Assembly (NCBI RefSeq): GCF_963259705.1
Contig: NC_081849.1
Location: 55,152,093 to 55,216,092 of the forward strand
Length of the DNA: 64,000 nucleotides
Direction of reading: 5' to 3'
From: Myotis daubentonii
Lineage: Eukaryota > Chordata > Mammalia > Chiroptera > Vespertilionidae
Of this stretch, positions 57,470 to 64,000 are shown one piece after another; position 1 is the first letter of the stretch; every line of letters begins with the position of its first letter. The notes below the pieces were generated by a model. It had not been told where the DNA came from and did not search any database. It worked only from the letters and a program-made list of their open reading frames with translations. The translations under genes and the position numbers were made by a program.

Positions 57470-58020
57470 AATGCAAAAATTCTATAATTTGTATGGAGGA
57501 AATGTCAATAAACATTTTTGGAGTAAAAGAGAGGAAATGTAAAGAATCAGGGACTTGTCCTGATATATATTAAAAAATATCATAAAGCTTCTGAAATTAA
57601 AAGTTTAATATATTAATAAAGAAATAAGTAGATAAGAGAACTAGAATAGAGATGTCAGAAGCAGTTAGATGTAGATGGGAATTTAATATATAATGAGTTT
57701 TGCAAGTAAATCTAGTGATTTATGCATGGGATAAATGATGTTGAAAACTTATCTATTTAAAAGAATATAACATTAGATTACTATATCTGATATATTTTTT
57801 GAAAAATTTCCAATAGATTAAAACTATAAATATAAAAATGAAAACTATAAAGGCTAGGAATAAACAAAAGTAATATTTTTATGATCTCCATGTGGAAAAG
57901 TTCTAAGAAAAGCTAGAAATTTAGCAGCTATTAGAGAAAATAAAAGGATTGATCATGCAACATTTTTAAAATACATCTATTAAAAAAAGAGAAGCTAGGG
58001 ATGCAGTAAAAAATAAGCTT
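57470..58020 (+). mobile_element. Old L1 ORF2 fragment
   Basis: GCAAAAATTCTATAATTTG, TATCATAAAGCTTCTGAAAT, AGAACTAGAATAGAGATGTC, GATTAAAACTATAAATATAA and GGATTGATCATGCAACATTT follow L1 ORF2 order. Many stops. It lies downstream of the 3' UTR fragment at 56826, so the two are separate insertions. Confidence 0.65.
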
Positions 58021-60472
58021 AAACAAATACTTTTATTTTTAGACATTAAACAAGTTGCAGTAAATCTTTCTCCTGAAACTTAAAAATAATGGCTATTTAA
58101 ATTTAGTGAATTTATTTCTATTACTACAAACGTGTGTTGATCTTATTAATTAAAAGGAATTTTATTTCAAAGAATGAAGCATTTTTAGTATTGAGAGGGA
58201 GCATTTTTGAATATACCACTTTTATTGGTTAGAATGCTGTTAACTGAATTTTCATAAATTTAATCCAGCGAGGTGTTAGAGTAGTTTTACAAAGATATGT
58301 ACGAATTATCCCTATCTGGGCACCAATTAGGTCTTTTCAACAAATAGCCATTGTAAAGAACGGGTCCCTGAAGAATTAGTCAGTCATAAAAGGGACCAAA
58401 TTCTAGCTAATAATTACCTGCAAAATTAGGGCTAGTGTAAGAAAATGGGGAGGGTCATTTCAGATTAGGACTAGAAAAACAAAAGTTTTCAACCCCAAAT
58501 TTCTACTTGATTTTGGAGGGGCAGCATGAAAATAGTGTAGACAATGGCACCATCAGTTCAAGCTGTGCTCTTACAAGGAATACCCAAATTTCTAACACCT
58601 TGTTTGTCACAAGTCATCTGTTTAAGAATTAGAATCGAAGTGTTTTACTGACAATGATTTTGCTGTTGTAAATTAATGATCAAAGTGATTTATTATTCAG
58701 TTGTTCAACTGCTGCTTTCTTTCTGTTGATCTTTGTTTTTCTGCTTAATTTCTATAAATTACTGTATAGTTTCCCATAAGGTATAATTAAGCAGAATTGC
58801 TTAAGTTTTAATTATTGTGTATTATAGATGTTGAAAGCAACATTAGCACTTGGCTTTTAAAAATGTGATCGTATATTTATAAGAGAGCATTTATAAACAC
58901 ATTTACATATAGTTAAGATGAAAAAGGTATTTGAATTGTAGTCATTAGCATTTCTTCAAACATATGGCAGAGCAGCGGAGGCCATGGGCCATGCCTTCAT
59001 TAACCGAACACTGTTTCATCAGTGTCTCAGCTTCCTGCTGTGCCACCCCGTGGCGTCCCCTTCTGTCCCCGAGGTTTCAGTGACAAGGGACAATATGTCC
59101 CCAAGGTGAAAATCTGGAAAATATAGCAGATTAGCCCTTAGAGAAGTTCTTATGATTATTTAATCGTACTTAGAGAATAAACACACAGCACCATTACACT
59201 GGTTTCGACGCTTTCCTGTCAGTCTCCATTTCTCAGTTGCAGTGGTTGAGACTGCAATGCACAGGGAACACAGTAAGGGACAATGTGACGTGCTTTTGCT
59301 GCCATTAGAAGGCTGACCTGCTTCAAATTTACTTGCCTGATGGTCAAGGCCGATGTGGGTACTTACAAGTATCGTTGGTTCACTATAATTTGCTGAGTAG
59401 AATGTATTTCAGATGACAGGTCAAGGTAAAACTTTCCTTAATAGTGTCACATAGGACAATTTTACTTGATTCTCTATAAAAAATTAGGAAATTAATAAAA
59501 CCTTGTCTTATAAATGTCATGATTATGTTTTCTATGTACGTTTCTCTGGCACATAGAGAGCAGTAAATAAATCTGAGAGACACAGGCATCTGTCTCCTGG
59601 TATGAGCCACGTTCATGTTGCACCTGCTGAGCACCTCACTTTATTAGCACCTGTAATATTTCTGATTATAGAATATACACATATGTATCGTTTTTATTAG
59701 CTTTTCATTTGAGATTTAAAATTTTAATAAGCTCTGATGACACTTGAAAAATATATATATGTGAATATTTTGACCATATGTTTATATTATTAAGCAATTG
59801 TCATTAGTTTTCAATAGTTGGGAACATAAAATCTCAGAAAATTATCCTATTTCCCCTTTAATGAATATTCTTATTATTCTACTTAGGACATTCTTAGGGG
59901 AAATGAAGTAGTAGGAATAAATGGAATCATTCTGAGGTTTCCCAAAGAAAGGGAAAGAAATATTGATCCTCTACTTCTGATTATACAGGTTTTTAGGATT
60001 AGATTAGTAGCAATCTAATCTTAAATTCTGGAAACTTTCCAGTGTTACTTAAACTAATAGTCCTATCAAAAATACTGCTAATGGCATGAGCAGATTCCAA
60101 TTGTATGCAAGACATGTGTGGACATTCAATGGAATAGCAATTTCTTACAAGAAATTGTCACATTATAAAAGAAATTATTGTCTTGCTATTTTTTTCTTTC
60201 ACATTCTCCTATACAATACTATATATTATAATACATATTTTGAATTTTCCTTTAGATCTGTAAAATGTCTTCCTTACTGTTCTGGTCATTGAATTTAATT
60301 TAATTTTAAGGCAGCATATTATACTATAGAGAAAACAAAAGAAATATAAAAACAAGGAATACAACACAATCCCTTTCTTCAAAGAGGTTTTGCTCTTCTG
60401 TTAGATGCTAAACCAAATATGTAAGTCTTTGTTCACAGAAGTCAGATGATAACACTTCACTTTCTTGTGTCT
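58021..60472. other. Unique DNA with candidate conserved block
   Basis: No repeat is recognised. About 58950-59340 keeps several CpGs and a mixed composition. About 58640-58830 is rich in TAATTA-like cores. Both could be conserved non-coding sequence. No gene is seen. Confidence 0.4.
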
Positions 60473-60905
60473 AGTATAGTAGCTAAAGCACAAAATGAAA
60501 CCAAACGGCTTGAGAGGGAGAGGAAGAGAGAGATAGAAACATCAATGATGAGAGAGAATCATTGATCAGCTGCCTCCTGCATGCCCCTACTGGGGATTGA
60601 ACCTGGAACCAGGGTATGTGCCCTTGACCAGAATCAAACCCGGGATCCTTCAGTCTGCAAACTGATGCTCTATCCTCTGAGCCAGACTGGCTAGGGTGAA
60701 GCCAAATTGCTTCACTTTGAAACCCAGCTCTACCACAAACCAGGTTTGAGACCTTGAGCAAGATATTTAAGGGTCTTGCGCCTCAGTTTTCTCACAGAAA
60801 CATTGTTAGCTCCCACCTCATTCCTTTGTTCAGAGCATTGAATGAATAAATTAACTTTTGTAATGTCCAGAAGACTGCTTGGAACATACTAAACGCTTTA
60901 TCATT
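60473..60905 (+). mobile_element. MIR SINE split by a Ves SINE
   Basis: The left part TAGTATAGTAGCTAAAGCAC and the right part AACCCAGCTCTACCAC, GAGACCTTGAGCAAGATATT and GCCTCAGTTTTCTCAC match MIR from its start onwards when the Ves copy at 60512-60696 is removed. Confidence 0.7.
60512..60696 (-). mobile_element. Ves SINE nested in MIR
   Basis: The minus-strand head CCCTAGCCAGTCTGGCTCAG is at 60696. The tail is missing on the left side. Flanks TGAAACCAAACGGCTT and TGAAGCCAAATTGCTT are a 16-bp duplication with three changes. Confidence 0.88.
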
Positions 60906-63468
60906 TCAAAGCTCATTCTTCCATTAAAAAAAATCTTCCTGTATCATTACTTTCCCTCCAGCCCCCCAACTAGGCAACCCAGTTTTGACCCTATCTTTCT
61001 CCTCTTTCTCCAAACCAAGGTTTTGATGGAAGCCACTTAATGGCTGCAGGCAATGTGAGGAAGAAGAAATGTACTAAGATAGAATGAAAAGTATAGTAAT
61101 AGATGCTCCGTAGGCAACAACAAATTCCAGAAGCTAGGAGCAAGTAGGAGAAGTCATTTAGAGTCATCAATTGAGAACTTCATGAAGGTGAACTTTTGAC
61201 ACAGCAAACGCCACCAAGTCCCCTTTCACTGGCATAATCGTTGGTATCCTCTGTGAAAGTACAAGAAGTTAGCACTAAGGCGGTTCCATCTGCATATTTG
61301 AACAAAGGTGAGGATAAAGAAAATATAAACAACCAATGGGCATATGATATTAACTGCCAGTGTTCCAAAGTATGCTCAATGGTACTGTTAATACTTTCCA
61401 GAATATGTTTAAATGAAACATTAATTAAATGTAATATATAGGATGAATGATGAATCAGTAAGATAGAGTATCAAATCATATAAATACATTTGCTTTGGGG
61501 AATTCCCTTTTGGACCCTTTTATTTTTCATCATCTCATAGCATATCACAAGTCCCCAGAAATATGCCATGCTAATATTGCCAACTGAGTTCTTGCAAGCA
61601 GAGATGACATCAGCCATCTGTCACACAGTACTGATGCTCAGAAGCAAAGCCAACTATAGAGAAAATAACTACCTTTCATATCGATTAGCTAAATATTTAT
61701 GTTGAGAATGAAATGATTAAAATCTCACTATTCAGGCTAATTACCCTAAGTGAATATTTGCCTCCAAGTAAATGACATACCACCAATGTATTTGCCTTAT
61801 TACTTCCTAAAACCAAATTTTATTGTGCACATGTGTAGAGCATGAGGGACCTGTGCTAGACTTTGCAAGGTGTTGCAATACACTAGGGTAGCAATCTTTC
61901 AGCCTGCAGGTGTGTCTCTTGCTGCCTGGGAAGATTCGATCTCTACACTGTGCTGCATTGGCATCCAGATGGCTGTTCTCTGGTTTTATTTTAAGTTACT
62001 CAGTCTCTTGAAGTCTGATATTTTGGAGTTGGTCATTGCAGGGTTGAATAGTCCATGTTCCCTAACTCTGACTTCAGGTTGAAGCATTTATTTTTCTAGA
62101 CGTGCTTATTTCAAGATAGGCTTAATAGCTACATGGCTTGATTATAGTAGATGCGTGCATTATTTTCTAAATTGGGTAATCCTACTCAAAGACTTGAGAA
62201 GGTTTTCTAAATTCACTGCTGTTGTGGTTACACTGAGTCATCCAGTGTCCATTAGAGAAGACATTGCTGACTGCTATGTCACCTTTTATAGAACACAGAT
62301 ATATATCAGGGGACAGAATTTGTTTTATAGTACATGGGGAAATTAGCAATTTCATAATAATGTTATTGTGTATTTTTCTCTTGGAAATTAAGTGAAATTC
62401 AGTGTTTTATGATTAGATTAAGCAGTAAAAGGTGTTTTGAGCCCTTTCCAGTTGACTTAAAGGTCCCGGTATAGAATGCTTCTGTAAACTCAGCTATTTC
62501 CACTTAGCTTGGCTTGAAACAGTATCATTTTCTAAAATAAATGAAACATGATGATCCAAAAATATTTTAGGAAAGTCTTAAGCTTTTTATAGTAACCAAA
62601 GTCAAAGGGTTATGTGACCAATATAAAAGATCAATTACACTTAAGTCACTCTGGGTAGCTAATCTGTATAGTTTTCAGGGGAACTCCAAATACAATTGAA
62701 TTAAATAAACACTTATGTAATCTACTGTTTCTTTTAAGCATTCAATTCTTCTGATGTATGAAAAATGTGAGTAAAAGGATCACCTTCTTAAATATTTGTC
62801 TCAGTCACTAAACATTTCATTGAAAAATTGAATGAAGACCTGCTTAGATATATTTGAAAAATCAATTTTATGAAATATATCATTTTGCCGAGCAGGATGC
62901 TACTAATTATTATAAGAAGGGCATTAACCTATCATAAAATATATTTGCAAACTATATATTTAAGAATTACTTTGTTCCTTTTTTTCATGATCTTCCATGA
63001 TTCTACTAGTGTCATACAAAGAAAAGAAGGGAAGTACAATGCATTATAAATAAAGACATTAAAATGGTATATATAGCAGGAAAAAAATTGAAACATATCA
63101 CATTATTATAGTTTTCACTGTTGGGTTATAAAGCATTGACATTTTAAAAAACTTTTCTTTTATACATTGACCAAATTTTCAGAATAAGCATGTTTAATTT
63201 TATTAAAAATATTACAATGTTGGTTACTTAAATTTTTTCCAGAATTTACTAATAAAATCTTACTTAAATAACCATTTTTCTATTTCTTTATTTTGAATTA
63301 TCTATTTTTTCAAATAAACATCCAATAAATTTTGATATAGATCTGCAAGAATTTACAGCATAGGATGTATTTTAAAAGACATTAGACATTTTTAGAAGAA
63401 GGAGAGAGCGAGAAAGAGAGAGAGGCTACTGGAATCTAAAATAAAAAAAAGAAGTAAATACTACCAAG
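60906..63468. other. Unique AT-rich DNA
   Basis: No gene or repeat is supported. Confidence 0.5.
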
Positions 63469-63486
63469 AGCATTCCTTCTTTTTTA

Positions 63487-63702
63487 GACAATTTTTTTTT
63501 ATTGTTTTCAGAGAGGAAGGGAGAGGGAGAGAAAGATTGAAACATCAATGATGAGAGAGAATCACTGATCAGCTGCCTACTGCACACCCCCTACTGAGAA
63601 TTGAGCTGCAATCCAGGCTTGTGCCCCCTGCAGGAATTGAATTATGACCTTCTAGTAAGTTCATACATCGATGCTCAACCACTGAACCACACTGGCCAGG
63701 CA
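63487..63702 (-). mobile_element. Ves SINE
   Basis: The minus-strand head is GCCTGGCCAGTGTGGTTCAG near 63702. The duplication AGCATTCCTTCTTTTTTA (63469-63486) and AGCATTTCTTCTTTTTTA (63703-63720) has one mismatch in 18. Confidence 0.93.
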
Positions 63703-63720
63703 AGCATTTCTTCTTTTTTA

Positions 63721-64000
63721 AGTTAAATTTATTGGCTAGAATTGGTTAATAACATATAAGTTTCAGGTATTCAATTTTAGAGTGCATCATTTGTATATTG
63801 CATTGTATGCTCACCAACCAAAGCTTAGCCTCTTTCAGTCACCCTATATATGACCCTCTTTACCATTTTCCTCCTCCCATCACCCTCTTCCCCTCTGGTA
63901 ACCACCATACTGTTGTCTGTGTCTATGAATTTGTTGCTTTTTTTGGTTGTTGCTCATTTGTTGCTTTCTGTTTTATATTCTACATATGAGTTAAATCATA
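63721..64000 (-). mobile_element. L1 3' end, cut by window edge
   Basis: AAATTTATTGGCTAGAATTG, GTGCATCATTTGTATATTGC, GGTAACCACCATACTGTTGT and TTCTACATATGAGTTAAATC are L1 3' UTR on the minus strand, the same class as 16805-17255. Confidence 0.88.

Overview
This window is nuclear DNA from a mammal and contains no host protein-coding gene that I can recognise. The repeats place it in a vespertilionid (evening) bat. It holds at least fourteen Helitron copies of the HeliBat type (5' TC with a TATATAATAAAAG-like start, a palindromic hairpin, then CTAG at the 3' end, inserted between A and T). It also holds about a dozen tRNA-derived SINEs of the bat Ves family, a SPIN-like hAT element, and L1 tails with laurasiatherian-type 3' UTRs. 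It reads as intergenic or deep intronic sequence: AT-rich unique DNA carrying GC-rich mobile insertions.

Layout. 1-2.5 kb: four Helitron units in two head-to-tail pairs, the second pair nested in the tail of a short L1. 2.5-10.3 kb: three single Helitrons, an old MaLR-like LTR, a SPIN_NA-like hAT, a Ves SINE and an L1 tail. 10-22.8 kb: mostly unique DNA with one Helitron, a GGAA/GGGA tract and an old L1 tail. 22.8-24.7 kb: an ORF2-less L1-derived element of half-L1 (HAL1) type with 5' UTR, uninterrupted ORF1, 3' UTR and a 10-bp target duplication; this is the only convincing open coding sequence in the window. 25.3-28.2 kb: a Helitron, a hAT MITE and a solo retroviral LTR. 28-37.7 kb: MIRs, Ves SINEs, three Helitrons (one with inverted 3' ends) and an L1 ORF2 remnant broken by two SINEs. 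37.7-44.8 kb: AT-rich unique DNA with a Tigger-like fossil. 44.8-49.9 kb: a composite double Helitron, a young Ves SINE with a perfect 15-bp duplication, and a 2.2-kb Helitron carrying a hairpin-bearing minisatellite with a three-unit higher-order period. 50-64 kb: AT-rich unique DNA with a mariner-type MITE, L1 and MIR fossils, Ves SINEs and an L1 tail cut by the window edge.

The most notable material is in the Helitrons. The same two-element fusion, with the same internal junction, occurs at two places 44 kb apart on opposite strands, each time lying as one block between A and T, so it appears to have moved as a unit. Several copies carry octamer (ATGCAAAT) and YY1-like (AAGATGGC) motifs near the 5' end, and several have grown their own internal minisatellites. 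All family names come from memory of consensus sequences; no database was searched. The many open frames in GC-rich repeats are chance translations.
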